Counted from the stretch's first letter, positions 17,701 to 26,938 are shown. The stretch: 64,000 bases of DNA from Promethearchaeia archaeon (GCA_029856045.1 JAHQWG010000016.1:124001-188000), one strand, 5' to 3'. The notes: generated from the letters alone by a model not told the origin. Numbers and translations are program-made.

Positions 17701-18736
17701 ATAAAACACCTTGATTAGTCGCATTTGTTATGGCTAATGTAATTGGATCATATACTTCTGGATATGAAGTTCCAAAGCTCATACTAATTATTTGAGCACT
17801 ACTTTCTACAGACCATTCAATAGCTTTTAGAATATCAGTATCTTTTAGACTTCCTGATGAATTACCAGCTTTAACATTCATAAGATTTACATTTGGAGCC
17901 ACTCCTCGATATTTTCCTGAGGAGATTTCTCCATCTCCTCCTATAATTCCTGCAACATGTGTTCCATGTCCATTTCTATCTATAAAATCAGAATTATCTG
18001 TTTCTTCTCCCTTAGAAGCGAAATTTGTTTGCTTTATTATTCTTGTTTGAAAATCGGGATGAGGGTAAATTCCAGTATCAATAATAGATACATTAATTCC
18101 TGTACCGTCATATGTTAAATTTTCAGCACCAATTGATTGTAGCCACCAATTATTCCAGTCCACTGGATTTAAACTATTTTCTTGAATTTTCATGTTATTT
18201 GGGATTGTATAAATATTTTCCTTAAAGATTTTTATGATTTCATTGGATTCTTCAATTAAAGTTTTTAATTGTAGTAATTCTGAACTCTGACATTCCAAAT
18301 ATATCCCAGGAATAATATTAAATTCATAAATTATGTTAAAATTGCTAAAAAGCTTTGTTATTTCTCCTAATCTTTCTTTCTTTGACAATTCTTCATTAAA
18401 AATGATTATTACTGGAACTTTTTCATCATATAATTTATTTTTATTATTAAGTAAGGATTTTTGTAGATTAATACTATATTTTGATAACCTTTCCAACTCT
18501 AATTGATTATATTCTTTACTTCTGATGTAATTTTTATAAATATTATCATTGAATTCATTTGATTGCGAAAAAAAATCATTAACTGCATCTTCTGCAATAT
18601 TATAATCAAATTCTTTCTGGTTAATATTTAATTGATTATGTGACAGATCTAAAAAAAAGATATTTGTAAATAAAAACAAATAGATAAATGATATATAGGC
18701 AATATTATAATAATATTTTACCAAAATTGAATTCAC
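14771..18736 (-). CDS. Giant membrane-anchored subtilisin-like protease, site-1-protease-like architecture
   Basis: A 1321-residue S8 protease. After an N-terminal hydrophobic segment (about 10-30) and propeptide-like part come the catalytic motifs VSIIDTG (Asp near 219), NGHGTHVAG (His near 257) and GTSMSCPMVSG (Ser near 442). Residues roughly 615-870 form a GATase/ThuA-like domain (YDLIILQNP, EYFETGGNILFLGAR, KGKFLAFGDLNWL). Then follow extracellular beta domains, one membrane helix near 1230-1255 and a cytoplasmic double-cysteine zinc ribbon (FCPYCGQ, CKFCG). Subtilase followed by a GATase-like domain and a late membrane helix is the layout of eukaryotic site-1 protease (MBTPS1). The active site would face outside. 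Convergent with the GTPase gene upstream. Confidence 0.85.
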   Translation of the reverse strand: MNSILVKYYYNIAYISFIYLFLFTNIFFLDLSHNQLNINQKEFDYNIAEDAVNDFFSQSNEFNDNIYKNYIRSKEYNQLELERLSKYSINLQKSLLNNKNKLYDEKVPVIIIFNEELSKKERLGEITKLFSNFNIIYEFNIIPGIYLECQSSELLQLKTLIEESNEIIKIFKENIYTIPNNMKIQENSLNPVDWNNWWLQSIGAENLTYDGTGINVSIIDTGIYPHPDFQTRIIKQTNFASKGEETDNSDFIDRNGHGTHVAGIIGGDGEISSGKYRGVAPNVNLMNVKAGNSSGSLKDTDILKAIEWSVESSAQIISMSFGTSYPEVYDPITLAITNATNQGVLCVVSAGNDGPSYYSGGIPATSVNAIAVGSVDKNGNLSIFSSRGPTNTYQYYPSICAPGENIISTEAINSIISNEKKYLGDYINYPGSYDYYPLSGTSMSCPMVSGALALLLQAFPDLNPEAAKIALLKGAYKTNNHETLKIGAGIINISKSINLLHDINSSTKDVNNITTIYPNKLPIQPFDLLNYPGDKQIFNLTVLSGITRNITFQISDQVLDIRIELDKEKINFNSHGVDFLSIYVEILFNATPGVEKITINMSDDITGEIIDQIQIEIEKKIPEFKILYESFHGLNDWFPEYSFKQIDFYRSMKDLSNLNCSPIYFMDKWIPKYNSSLNNSILSSEKLSFYDLIILQNPILPYSQSEVKALKEYFETGGNILFLGARYQEICTENINSLFDQLNVGIQIKGENIENSTHVGIGAILDSNEVKDFLENSSIFKGVSKFYWLTGCAFDVYGNGVSQAELYNSSVVASCDKSDEGKGKFLAFGDLNWLLDEFYDDISYSSDHSMLLQNAIKFLLPEDDLAINLGLKSERVFTNTTSLSVFIKNQTTEMGISNLIIGTSLNTSIENPVTKKDINITLLNLGDGVYYNDSIKLPNFSYENYIISISVKINNEIFEKKIKLLHPNKSKIPEIINYSIEYSSITRESGIYNQIIVNLDKSNINLTAYMGIHPSSFFNSRNTINKTLNFEEESSNKYKYTFIPNIEDTAGYAFFYLIPKSSKNYSNPYSNRLFFNIENNDPIINLTESFYGSYIYFNETIINESLTIQDTFLLTNYNFQIKTGELVDYEDNQDELRVFINFFIVTSSTDGVVSLLFSSNFVFLELSYNTDSKNFLGAFLIPEFINYTSDNGVIQKSVASYSSYYGLFYITVQDSEGGFDTFYILMNISDDRIDPYLIVIILIIIGVIGTIIITFLLLSRKTRDLNKTYEDYYENNYEINNYKFEHDIGLKEFKFCPYCGQKIIINDKICKFCGRDIPEIL

Positions 18737-18889
18737 ATAAAGGTTATGATTTTTTTTTATTATAAGATCTCAATAATATATTTTAATATAAATCTAATGT
18801 TAAACATTTAAAAATCTAAATAAAACTCACCAATTACTGTAAAGTTCTAAAAAGTTTAATATTAAAAGAAGAATATTATAATAGCAACT

Positions 18890-19780
18890 ATGTTTAAGAA
18901 ATATGGATTTAAAACTACAAAAGAATTAGAAGTAAAAGCTGCTAAGGAGAATTATGCTGTAGGAGCCTTTAATTTTAATAATCTTGAACAAATTTTAGGA
19001 ATAATTAAGGCAGCATCAGAATTGAATAGTCCGGTTATTTTAGCCGCTAGTCATGGTGCAACGAAATATGCAGGGACTATCTTTTTAGTTCACTTAGCAA
19101 TTGCTGCAAAAAAAAAGTTCCCTAATATAGAAATGGCATTACATTTGGATCATGGATTGGATTTTAATAAATGTAAGGAATGCATTGATTTAGGTTTTTC
19201 TTCTGTAATGATAGACGCAAGTAAATATCCATTAAAAGAAAATATAAAGAAATGTAAAGAAGTAGTAGGATATGCACACAAATTTGGAGTATCTGTTGAA
19301 GGAGAGCTTGGTCGTTTATATGGAGTAGAAGATGAGATTAATGTATCTGAAGCTGAATCGGCTATGACAGATCCTAAAGAAGCTGCAGTTTTTAGTGAAG
19401 AATCAGATATTGATTCTTTGGCCATTTCAATTGGAAATTCTCATGGATTATATAAAACTGATAATCCATTCATTGATTTTGAGAGATTAAAGGAAATAAA
19501 GGATTACGTATCAATACCATTAGTATTGCATGGTGCATCTGGAATTCCTGAAGATTCGATTCGCAAAGCTTGCAAAATTGGTATTTCAAAAGTGAATATT
19601 GATACTGAGTGCAGGTTAGCTTTTCGACGAGAGATTGATAAATTTATTTATTCTAATCCATTTGATGATCATAAATCAATAACTTATGATCCAAGAAAAA
19701 TTTTAACTCCTGCACTTGAATCTATTACCGAAGTAATAAAAATGAAAATAAACTGGTTTGGATCAAGAAATAAATTATAA
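18890..19780 (+). CDS. fba: Class II fructose-bisphosphate aldolase
   Basis: Zinc-dependent aldolase that splits fructose-1,6-bisphosphate or works in reverse in gluconeogenesis. Of 296 residues, the motifs are VGAFNFNNLEQI, ALHLDHG (Asp87 and zinc His88), VEGELGRLYG, SIGNSHGLYK (zinc His), LVLHGASGIPED (zinc His) and the phosphate-binding KVNIDTECRLAF. This is the bacterial-type class II enzyme, unlike the class I or bifunctional FBP aldolase/phosphatase typical of archaea, so acquisition from bacteria is likely in the past. It stands alone between the subtilase and a 365-base gap. Confidence 0.9.
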   Translation: MFKKYGFKTTKELEVKAAKENYAVGAFNFNNLEQILGIIKAASELNSPVILAASHGATKYAGTIFLVHLAIAAKKKFPNIEMALHLDHGLDFNKCKECIDLGFSSVMIDASKYPLKENIKKCKEVVGYAHKFGVSVEGELGRLYGVEDEINVSEAESAMTDPKEAAVFSEESDIDSLAISIGNSHGLYKTDNPFIDFERLKEIKDYVSIPLVLHGASGIPEDSIRKACKIGISKVNIDTECRLAFRREIDKFIYSNPFDDHKSITYDPRKILTPALESITEVIKMKINWFGSRNKL

Positions 19781-20145
19781 TTTTTTAAAATTTTTAAATC
19801 AAATAAATAAGATATTTACTTATACCCCAAGATTTCCACTGTAAAATTAGTATAATTTCTTTTTGGTTTTTTATCAATTTAATATGAAATTATTTAGATG
19901 ATAATATTGAATTGTTTTTTAATTATTAAAAAAACTTAATTGATAAATAAAAAATTATTTATATTATGAAAATAAGAATCTATGGGGGGTATATTTAATT
20001 AATTAATTTAAATATATTATTAGGTGTATATTTAAAAAAATTTCAATGGAAATATAGGAGTCTTTGTTCATTTTTATTTGTCGAAGAATTAATTAAAATA
20101 ATAATTTATTTAAAAAAGATATAAATTAATTTTTCATGTTCACTC
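19781..20145. other. Intergenic region with AT palindrome-like repeats
   Basis: Apart from transcription signals I see no gene. Two related blocks, GGGTATATTTAATTAATT near 19987 and GGTGTATATTTAAA near 20022, flank an almost palindromic TTAATTAATTTAAATATA segment. They resemble promoter or operator elements but no transcript points at them clearly. Confidence 0.3.
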
Positions 20146-20430
20146 TTATTCGATATTTAATTTCCAGAAAATTTGAGGTCTACCACGTTCTCCATTATTT
20201 CTTGCAAATTTAGAAACTATATTATTCCTTTGCAATTTTGATAAATTATCAAAAATAGTGGTTCTAGCTTTATCTAATTTTTTCACTAAATCTCGTCTTG
20301 TTAATGGTCCATTTTTATATAGTTCTATTATTATATTATGTTGAAGAGGAGATCCATTTTCTCGTAAATTAAATCTATTTGTTAATAAAGAATTTTTAAA
20401 CATTTTTTTCTTCACTTTTAGAAAATACAA
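20146..20430 (-). CDS. Winged-helix transcriptional regulator
   Basis: A 94-residue MarR/ArsR-like winged helix. The plan is visible: helix SPLQHNIIIELYKN, GPLTRRDLVKKL, the recognition helix DKARTTIFDNLSKLQRNNIV and the wing RNNGERGRPQIFWKL. The basic N-terminus (MYFLKVKKKMFKNSLL) may be an over-extension; the Met at residue 10 (20403) is a good alternative start. It is divergent from the ribbon-helix-helix gene at 20619 over a 188-base promoter region, suggesting that each could act on that region. Confidence 0.7.
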   Translation of the reverse strand: MYFLKVKKKMFKNSLLTNRFNLRENGSPLQHNIIIELYKNGPLTRRDLVKKLDKARTTIFDNLSKLQRNNIVSKFARNNGERGRPQIFWKLNIE

Positions 20431-20618
20431 AAGAAATTTTTTATTCTAAATATATTAAAAATTGTTTAGTATTTAAATGATGCTTATTTACATATAAATA
20501 ACATACTTTTATCATCTCTTCACCATAAGATTTTTAAATGTCGATTTTTGTCTTATTATTAAAAATATAAAATTTAAAAATACAGATTGAAAGAAATTTA
20601 TGTGGTTTTAAATAATTA

Positions 20619-20984
20619 ATGACAGATACTGAAAGAACAACCATAACACTAAGTAATTACCATATGAATATTATCAAAAGTTTAATAGGTATTAAAGGTA
20701 ATACTGCAGCTTCAGTTATAGCCGGAGTTATTGCTTCTTGGATAGATCAAAATTTACAGGAAATTAAAGAACATCTTCAAATGAAAAAGTTAATGTTACC
20801 TCCTTCTGAAGAGGAAATTAATAAGAAATTGAAATTAATTATGGAAAATTTTGAAAAATTAAAAATAGATGATCTCGCAAAGCTATGTAAAATTGATAGA
20901 CAATTAATTATTGAAAATATTGCTTACTGGAGTAAAAAATATAATATTATAATTAGTGGAGATTTTGTAATTAAAAAGAAATAA
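20619..20984 (+). CDS. Ribbon-helix-helix/winged-helix regulator
   Basis: A 121-residue DNA-binding protein. The first 45 residues (TERTTITLSNYHMNIIKSLIG then TAASVIAGVIASWID) have the beta-strand plus two helices of an archaeal ribbon-helix-helix regulator. The C-terminal 60 residues (DDLAKLCKIDRQLIIENIAYWSKKYNIII and a final strand) look like a small winged helix. Such two-part regulators are widespread in archaea; target and signal are not known. The upstream TTTTTAAATG element near 20530 is a plausible TATA box. Confidence 0.65.
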   Translation: MTDTERTTITLSNYHMNIIKSLIGIKGNTAASVIAGVIASWIDQNLQEIKEHLQMKKLMLPPSEEEINKKLKLIMENFEKLKIDDLAKLCKIDRQLIIENIAYWSKKYNIIISGDFVIKKK

Positions 20985-21111
20985 AATGTCTTAAATTATG
21001 TTTTCTATCCTGATAAATTTCAAAATCTTCCCAACCACCACTAAAATCTTTTTTTAGAAGAGAAATAAGAATTAAATCATAAGTTTATATAGATAGATAT
21101 AAAAAATTATT

Positions 21112-22950
21112 GTGCCTAATCTTAAAAGAAAATCAAAAATAATTCTAATTTTGTTTTTTTTAGCACAATTTACTATAATTATTCCAAATGTAATTGCAGT
21201 ACTTCAAATAAATATTTTAAATTTTAATACTGATAAAAATGAATATTTTACAGATGAGGATATAATAATAGAAGCTTCTTGGATTTTAAATTACAATCCA
21301 ATTGAAGAATGGGCCTATGTTCAAATACAACTCTATAATAATCTTGATCAATTGTTATGGTGTTCCGAACAAAATGATAGTATGGGGATTATTAATAAAA
21401 CTTGGAATGTTAATATTTTAGATTTGAATTTTAGTTTTTCTGAAAATCCTATCAATTTTAGTGTTATTTTTTATCTTTTTCATATGGTTGGTGAGGAAAT
21501 TTTTAGTTCAGGTCCCATTGCTACAAAATCTATTCAAATTTCGAAAAAATTAATTTCTTGTTCTTTATTTAATTATAAAGAAAGAATTAATTACGGAGAG
21601 CCTATAGATTTTCAAGCTCTATTCTATAATATCACCGATACTATAACTTATTATCCCGATAATCTTTCAATCACCTTAGAACTGTATAAAGCAAATGAAT
21701 CGGTTTTTAGTCAAAACTATAATACTGTAAATGGATGGATCAATGTTAATATCTCAACTACAACATTTTTAATCGTTGGTAAAATAGAATTAAGATTAAT
21801 TGCATCTGAGAATTCTTTTTATTTTGGCAATGTTTTTAATTATGATTTAGAAGTTGAGCAATTAAATTTATTTTGCTCTCTCTATAATTATATAGAGAAA
21901 ATTAACTATGGTGAGCCTATAGATTTTCAAGCTTTATTCTATAATATCACCGACACTATAACTTATTATCCCGATAATCTTTCAATCACCTTAGAATTGT
22001 ATAAAGCAAATGAATCGGTTTTTAGTCAAAACTATAATACTGTAAATGGATGGATCAATGTTAATATCTCAACTACAACATTTTTAATTGTAGGTGAAAT
22101 AGAATTAAGATTAATTGCATCTGAGAATTCTTTTTATTTTGGCAATGTTTTTAATTATGATTTAGAAGTTGGGCAATTAGATTTATTTTGCTCTCTCTAT
22201 AATTATATAGAGAAAATTAACTATGGTGAGCCTATAGATTTTCAAGCTTTATTCTATAATATCACCGACACTATAACTTATTATCCCGATAATCTTTCAA
22301 TCACCTTAGAATTGTATAAAGCAAATGAATCGGTTTTTAGTCAAAACTATAATACTGTAAATGGATGGATCAATGTTAATATCTCAACTACAACATTTTT
22401 AATTGTAGGTGAAATAGAATTAAGATTAATTGCATCTGAGAATTCTTTTTATTTTGACAATATTTTTAGCTACAGTTTGAAAGTTCAAAAGTTGGGATTA
22501 AACTATTATATTAATGAATATGATAAAAATATAAAATATCAAGAAGATATCCCAATCATCATAAGATTTTTCAATCGTAGTAATGGTCAAATTCGATATC
22601 TAGAAATTTTTAATATTAGCATGAAAATTTTTTCAAATAATATTATGATTTACAATAATTTTTATAATAGTGATAAAAATGGGACTCTCATTATAGTAAT
22701 TCCTAGTGAAATATTTGAAGAGAATGGAGAAATATCAATTAACATCAACATTTTCAATAATTCATACTACAAAGATCTATCAATTAAATTAATATTAAAT
22801 GACCAAAATGAAAATAATTTGATCTTCAATTTGAATAATCTAATCTTAATTTTAGTTGTTAGTATTTTTAGTGGTGCAGGAACTTTTTTTATTTTCCTAA
22901 GAAAGAGAAAAATTAATAAAAATTTATTTGAGATAACATTCAAACATTAA
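21112..22950 (+). CDS. Surface protein with three near-identical 105-residue repeats
   Basis: The 612-residue product has a signal peptide (about residues 8-27), an N-terminal beta domain of about 120 residues, three repeats of 105 residues (about 147-461), a fourth divergent copy (462-565) and a C-terminal membrane helix (about 572-592) with a short basic tail. Each repeat contains INYGEPIDFQALFYNITD, LELYKANESVFSQNYN and VGEIELRLIASENSFYF, with many N-glycosylation sequons, in the style of Ig-like surface domains. GTG at 21112 is the start. The DNA copies are nearly identical, implying recent duplication or gene conversion. Likely an adhesin or S-layer-associated protein; that function is inferred only from form. 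Confidence 0.8.
   Translation: MPNLKRKSKIILILFFLAQFTIIIPNVIAVLQINILNFNTDKNEYFTDEDIIIEASWILNYNPIEEWAYVQIQLYNNLDQLLWCSEQNDSMGIINKTWNVNILDLNFSFSENPINFSVIFYLFHMVGEEIFSSGPIATKSIQISKKLISCSLFNYKERINYGEPIDFQALFYNITDTITYYPDNLSITLELYKANESVFSQNYNTVNGWINVNISTTTFLIVGKIELRLIASENSFYFGNVFNYDLEVEQLNLFCSLYNYIEKINYGEPIDFQALFYNITDTITYYPDNLSITLELYKANESVFSQNYNTVNGWINVNISTTTFLIVGEIELRLIASENSFYFGNVFNYDLEVGQLDLFCSLYNYIEKINYGEPIDFQALFYNITDTITYYPDNLSITLELYKANESVFSQNYNTVNGWINVNISTTTFLIVGEIELRLIASENSFYFDNIFSYSLKVQKLGLNYYINEYDKNIKYQEDIPIIIRFFNRSNGQIRYLEIFNISMKIFSNNIMIYNNFYNSDKNGTLIIVIPSEIFEENGEISININIFNNSYYKDLSIKLILNDQNENNLIFNLNNLILILVVSIFSGAGTFFIFLRKRKINKNLFEITFKH
21550..22494 (+). repeat. Three tandem 315-bp repeats
   Basis: Units at about 21550-21864, 21865-22179 and 22180-22494. 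The landmark GAGCCTATAGATTTTCAAGC recurs at 21598, 21913 and 22228, exactly 315 bases apart. Units 2 and 3 differ at only a few positions; unit 1 is somewhat more diverged at its start. They keep the reading frame, adding 105 residues each, so copy number could vary without breaking the gene. Confidence 0.95.
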
Positions 22951-22986
22951 AAAAATTTAAAAAAATCAAATTAATTAATCTAAAAT

Positions 22987-24789
22987 TTATGAGACATAAT
23001 AAAATTCATTTATTTTTTTCTGATATTCATCTTTTGTACTTCCTGGTTTATTAACTCTAGGTCGTTTTGTCAAATTATCTCGTCTAAATGTAATATCCAT
23101 AATTTTAAGAAATTTATTAAAACCATCTCTTAAATCCAATGGAACTGAAGCAACTCCTTTTATTCCTGGAATCCCCTCAAAAATCAAAATTGAATCTGCA
23201 ATGAAATCTTGTGTAACTATATCATGTTCGACAACAAAAGCTGCTTTTTTCAGCTCTTCAATAACTTTTCTAATTAATTGAGCTACATTTAATCTCATTT
23301 CAACATCTAAAAAAGCACAGGGTTCGTCTATTAAAAAAAGATCTGCTTCTTCAGCCAAACATTTTGCTATTTCAACACGTTGTAACTCACCTCCACTTAA
23401 TTCAGTAATTTTTCTTTGTTCAATATTTCGTAAATTGAGATTATTGATTAAACGTTTTATTATAGGTGGAGATAAATGAGGTTTTGATATAATATTAGAT
23501 ATTATATTTTTAACCGTTAGATCTTGTTCTGGTTTAATATATTGTGGTTTTATTGATATTAAAAGTTCGTTAGATTCTTTTTGAGAAATATTTTTTTTAA
23601 AATTCCCTTGATTGGCTATAAGATTAATGAAAGTAGTCTTCCCAATTGCGTTTGGCCCCAAAATCCCAATAACCTCACCTAAATGTATCTCACTACCCGA
23701 TACCTTTAAATGAAATTCGCCCATGTGTGTTTCTGAATCATTATACGAAAAAAGAACTTCTCCTTTATCAAAGGAAGAAATTTGTGGAGGACGGACATGG
23801 AAAATTATCGGTAATTCTCTAATACGCATATTTTCATCTTTGATATATCCTTGTAGATAAATGTTTATTCCATTACGTACACTTTGAGGGTGTGAAACTA
23901 TTCCATACACTCCAGGTTTTCCGTAAAAAATTGAAACGTAGTCACTTAAATAATCTAAGATAGCTAGGTCATGCTCAACAACTACGATTGTTTTTCCATT
24001 TTCTGCTAAAGATCTAATAATTCTTGCTACTTTTATTCGTTCACTTACGTCTAAATATGATGTTGGCTCGTCTATTAAATAAACATCTCCATCTCTTAAA
24101 AATGCAACTGCTATTAATATTCTCTGTAATTCTCCTCCGGACAAAACGGAAATTTCCCTATCTAAAATTTTTCCTAAATTTAATTTTTTAATAATTTCAT
24201 CTAAATAATTACTATTACTTATTCCTTTCAAGATATCTTCTACTTTTCCTGAAATCCTTTTGGGAATATCAGTAATATTTTGGGGTTTATGAATTATCTT
24301 AATATTTTTTTCCCTTAAATCAGTAAAATATCCTTGTAATTCTGAACCTTTAAACTGATTTATAATTTTATTCCAATCTGGAGCATCATTATCGAATTTG
24401 CCTAAATTAAGAATTATTTCTCCAGCTAAAATTTTTAACATAGTACTTTTTCCACAACCATTTGGTCCAATTAAACCCAAAACACTTCCCTTCTTAGGTA
24501 TTGCCATACGAAAAAGAGCAAAACCATCTGTAGCATACCTATAAGATATTTCATTTTTCAATGGATCAGGTAAATTTATTATGCTGATACTATTAAACGG
24601 ACACTTTTTAACACAAATTCCGCATCCTGAGCACAAATTTTCAAAAATCTCAATTTTTTTCTCATTTAATAGAATTATTGTTTTAACACCCGTTCTCACC
24701 ATAGGACAATATTTTATACAGGGTTTTTGACCAAATGGACTACATTTATGTGGTTTGCATGTCTCTCTATTAAGAACGGCTATTCGCAT
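22987..24789 (-). CDS. abce1: ABCE1/Rli1 ribosome-recycling ATPase
   Basis: ABCE1 splits ribosomes after termination. The 600 residues open with two [4Fe-4S] ferredoxin-like motifs (CKPHKCSPFGQKPCIKYCP, then CSGCGICVKKCP), followed by two ABC domains: Walker A GPNGCGKST and signature LSGGELQR in the first, and GPNAIGKTT with LSGGELQR in the second, each with the Walker B LIDEP. The hinge region RELPIIFHVRPP lies near the domain border. Complete and typical. It is divergent from the class I lysyl-tRNA synthetase gene over about 100 bases, coupling two translation genes. Confidence 0.97.
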   Translation of the reverse strand: MRIAVLNRETCKPHKCSPFGQKPCIKYCPMVRTGVKTIILLNEKKIEIFENLCSGCGICVKKCPFNSISIINLPDPLKNEISYRYATDGFALFRMAIPKKGSVLGLIGPNGCGKSTMLKILAGEIILNLGKFDNDAPDWNKIINQFKGSELQGYFTDLREKNIKIIHKPQNITDIPKRISGKVEDILKGISNSNYLDEIIKKLNLGKILDREISVLSGGELQRILIAVAFLRDGDVYLIDEPTSYLDVSERIKVARIIRSLAENGKTIVVVEHDLAILDYLSDYVSIFYGKPGVYGIVSHPQSVRNGINIYLQGYIKDENMRIRELPIIFHVRPPQISSFDKGEVLFSYNDSETHMGEFHLKVSGSEIHLGEVIGILGPNAIGKTTFINLIANQGNFKKNISQKESNELLISIKPQYIKPEQDLTVKNIISNIISKPHLSPPIIKRLINNLNLRNIEQRKITELSGGELQRVEIAKCLAEEADLFLIDEPCAFLDVEMRLNVAQLIRKVIEELKKAAFVVEHDIVTQDFIADSILIFEGIPGIKGVASVPLDLRDGFNKFLKIMDITFRRDNLTKRPRVNKPGSTKDEYQKKINEFYYVS

Positions 24790-24892
24790 ATTAAATTACC
24801 CTTTAATTATACTTAAAAACTAAAAATTAAATTTGTCTAAAAACTTTTATCTTTATATTAATAAAGAATTTATAAATTATAATTAAAATTCA

Positions 24893-26611
24893 TTGAGGAT
24901 TTTGCATAAAGAGTACCCTATTCACTGGCTTGAAGAAATTATCAATAAAATTCAGGACAAAAATTTATTAGAAATTACTTTAGCTACTGGCAAAACCCCC
25001 TCTGGACATATTCATATGGGGATTTTAAGAGAACTAATAATATGTGATTCAATTCGTAGAAAATTAGAGGAAAATAGAAAAAAGGTAAATTTTTTCTTAT
25101 TTATTGATAGTTTAGATGCTGCTAAACGATTTCCTGAATATATTGATAAAACTTTTACTAAAAAATATTTAGGAAAACCATTCTCGAAAATTCCGTGTCC
25201 AGTAGATGAAACAGGTTATAATAGCTATGCTGATTATTTTGGAACAGAACTCCTCTCGACCTTTAAACAATTTGGAATAAAAGCTGATGTAATTTGGACT
25301 CATGAATTATATCAAGATACAATAATGAAGGAGAAGATAAGAATCTCATTAAACAATACTGATAAAATCAAAGAGATAGTTAGAAAAAATATTTTACCAA
25401 CTTTAGACGAAAGAAATAGAAAATTATTTATAGATACTCAAAAGAATTGGTTTCCAGCAATGGTTATTTGCGAAAAATGCGGCAAAATGCAAAAAATAGA
25501 TGATGATAATTCAATAAAACCTAATCGTGTTTTATCTTATGATAAAAATAAAGATACTGTTACCTATTATTGCACATCATGCGGTAATAGCGGAGAAATT
25601 CCAATTAATATAGGAGAATTAAAATTAAATTGGCGGGTTGATTGGCCTGCTAAATGGGCAATATTTGAAACTACTTGTGAACCTGCAGGGAAAGACCACA
25701 GTGTAAAAGGAGGATCTTATGACACGGGTTTGGAAATATGTAAAGCTATTTTCAATTATGATGGACCAATCAAATTAAGTTATGAATGGTTAAGATTGGG
25801 CGATCAGGATATGAAAACATCAAAGGGAATAATCTTTACACCAAAAAAATACCTTGAAATAGCTGATCCCGAAATTTTACGTATGGTATTTTTAAGAACT
25901 CCTCCAAATAAACACATTTCATTTAGAATTGAAGAATTATATCAACTTTACGACTCTTATGAAAAAATGGAAAACGTTTATTATAATTTAGAACCTGCTA
26001 ATTCAGAAACAGAAGAAAAAGTTCTAAAATACATTTATCCACTTTGTCAAATAAATAGTATTTCAGCGAAAAAACCTCTTAGATTACCTTTTAAATATTT
26101 AACTACTATAGTACAATTAAAAAACATACTTAAAATCGAGGAAATCTATGAAAAAGCAAAAAATATTTTAAGATATAAAGGTTTTAATGAGAATCTTCCT
26201 TTTAATGACTTTAAAATACAATTAAATAGGGCAGAAAAATGGATAAACGAAATTAAAGATATTTTTAAAAATGAAAAAAATGAATCCATTAAAAAAAAAA
26301 TATTGAAAAAAGTAACAATATTTGAAGTCCCTGATACCGTTACAGAAGATATCAAAAATAATTTAAGTCCCACTCAAAAATTAGGAATAAAATTATTAAA
26401 GATGTTTTTAATCTCAAATAAGGATTTAAGTGATGAAGTAATTCAAAATAAAATTTTTGATATAGCTAAAAATGAATTAAAAATTAAACCCCAGAAGTTA
26501 TTTAAAGCAATTTATTTAATAATAATAGGAAAAGAATTTGGTCCAAGATTAGGCCCATTTCTTCTAATGTTAGATAAACATTGGTTAATAAATCGTTTAT
26601 CTATTGAATGA
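24893..26611 (+). CDS. lysS: Lysyl-tRNA synthetase, class I
   Basis: Class I LysRS charges tRNA-Lys with lysine; this form is common in archaea. The Rossmann fold shows the HIGH motif as TPSGHIHMG (about residue 38) and the KMSKS motif as MKTSKG. Between them are zinc-binding pairs CEKCGKM and CTSCG typical for the class I enzyme, and KWAIFETTCEPAGKDH. The C-terminal helical anticodon-binding domain covers about residues 380-572. TTG at 24893 (MRILHKEYPIHWLEE) is the start. The promoter has a TTTATAAATTATAA element about 30 bases upstream. Confidence 0.95.
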   Translation: MRILHKEYPIHWLEEIINKIQDKNLLEITLATGKTPSGHIHMGILRELIICDSIRRKLEENRKKVNFFLFIDSLDAAKRFPEYIDKTFTKKYLGKPFSKIPCPVDETGYNSYADYFGTELLSTFKQFGIKADVIWTHELYQDTIMKEKIRISLNNTDKIKEIVRKNILPTLDERNRKLFIDTQKNWFPAMVICEKCGKMQKIDDDNSIKPNRVLSYDKNKDTVTYYCTSCGNSGEIPINIGELKLNWRVDWPAKWAIFETTCEPAGKDHSVKGGSYDTGLEICKAIFNYDGPIKLSYEWLRLGDQDMKTSKGIIFTPKKYLEIADPEILRMVFLRTPPNKHISFRIEELYQLYDSYEKMENVYYNLEPANSETEEKVLKYIYPLCQINSISAKKPLRLPFKYLTTIVQLKNILKIEEIYEKAKNILRYKGFNENLPFNDFKIQLNRAEKWINEIKDIFKNEKNESIKKKILKKVTIFEVPDTVTEDIKNNLSPTQKLGIKLLKMFLISNKDLSDEVIQNKIFDIAKNELKIKPQKLFKAIYLIIIGKEFGPRLGPFLLMLDKHWLINRLSIE

Positions 26612-26661
26612 AAAGTTTTTTTACAGATTCATTTTTTGTTGTGCTTTTTCTGTTATTTTTT

Positions 26662-26859
26662 TTAAACTTTCTTTCTAATTTTATTCTTAAATCGTTTAAA
26701 TATTGATCCTTTCATTTCTTTTTCTTCTTTTTCTTGCTTGATTTTTTGGGAGCATTTATCACAATATTCTTTGGTTTCTGAAATCATCGTGTTGCATTTT
26801 AGGCAATGCTTATGTGGATAGATCCATTCATTTTTTTTATACTTTTCAAACTTACTCAA
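26662..26859 (-). CDS. Small zinc-ribbon protein (DUF2116-like)
   Basis: A 65-residue protein with KHCLKCNTMISETKEYCDKCS, a four-cysteine zinc ribbon followed by a charged helix and a basic C-terminus (FKRFKNKIRKKV). This fits the archaeal DUF2116 zinc-ribbon family, recognised from memory. Such proteins often end in a membrane helix; this one does not. It is convergent with LysRS and lies 79 bases from the signal peptidase gene, which runs the other way. Confidence 0.65.
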   Translation of the reverse strand: MSKFEKYKKNEWIYPHKHCLKCNTMISETKEYCDKCSQKIKQEKEEKEMKGSIFKRFKNKIRKKV

Positions 26860-26938
26860 AACAGATTCACCTTATCATAAAATAATTTAGCTAATTAAAA
26901 AAATTATTGACTTTTTAAAGGATTTATTAAAATAATGA

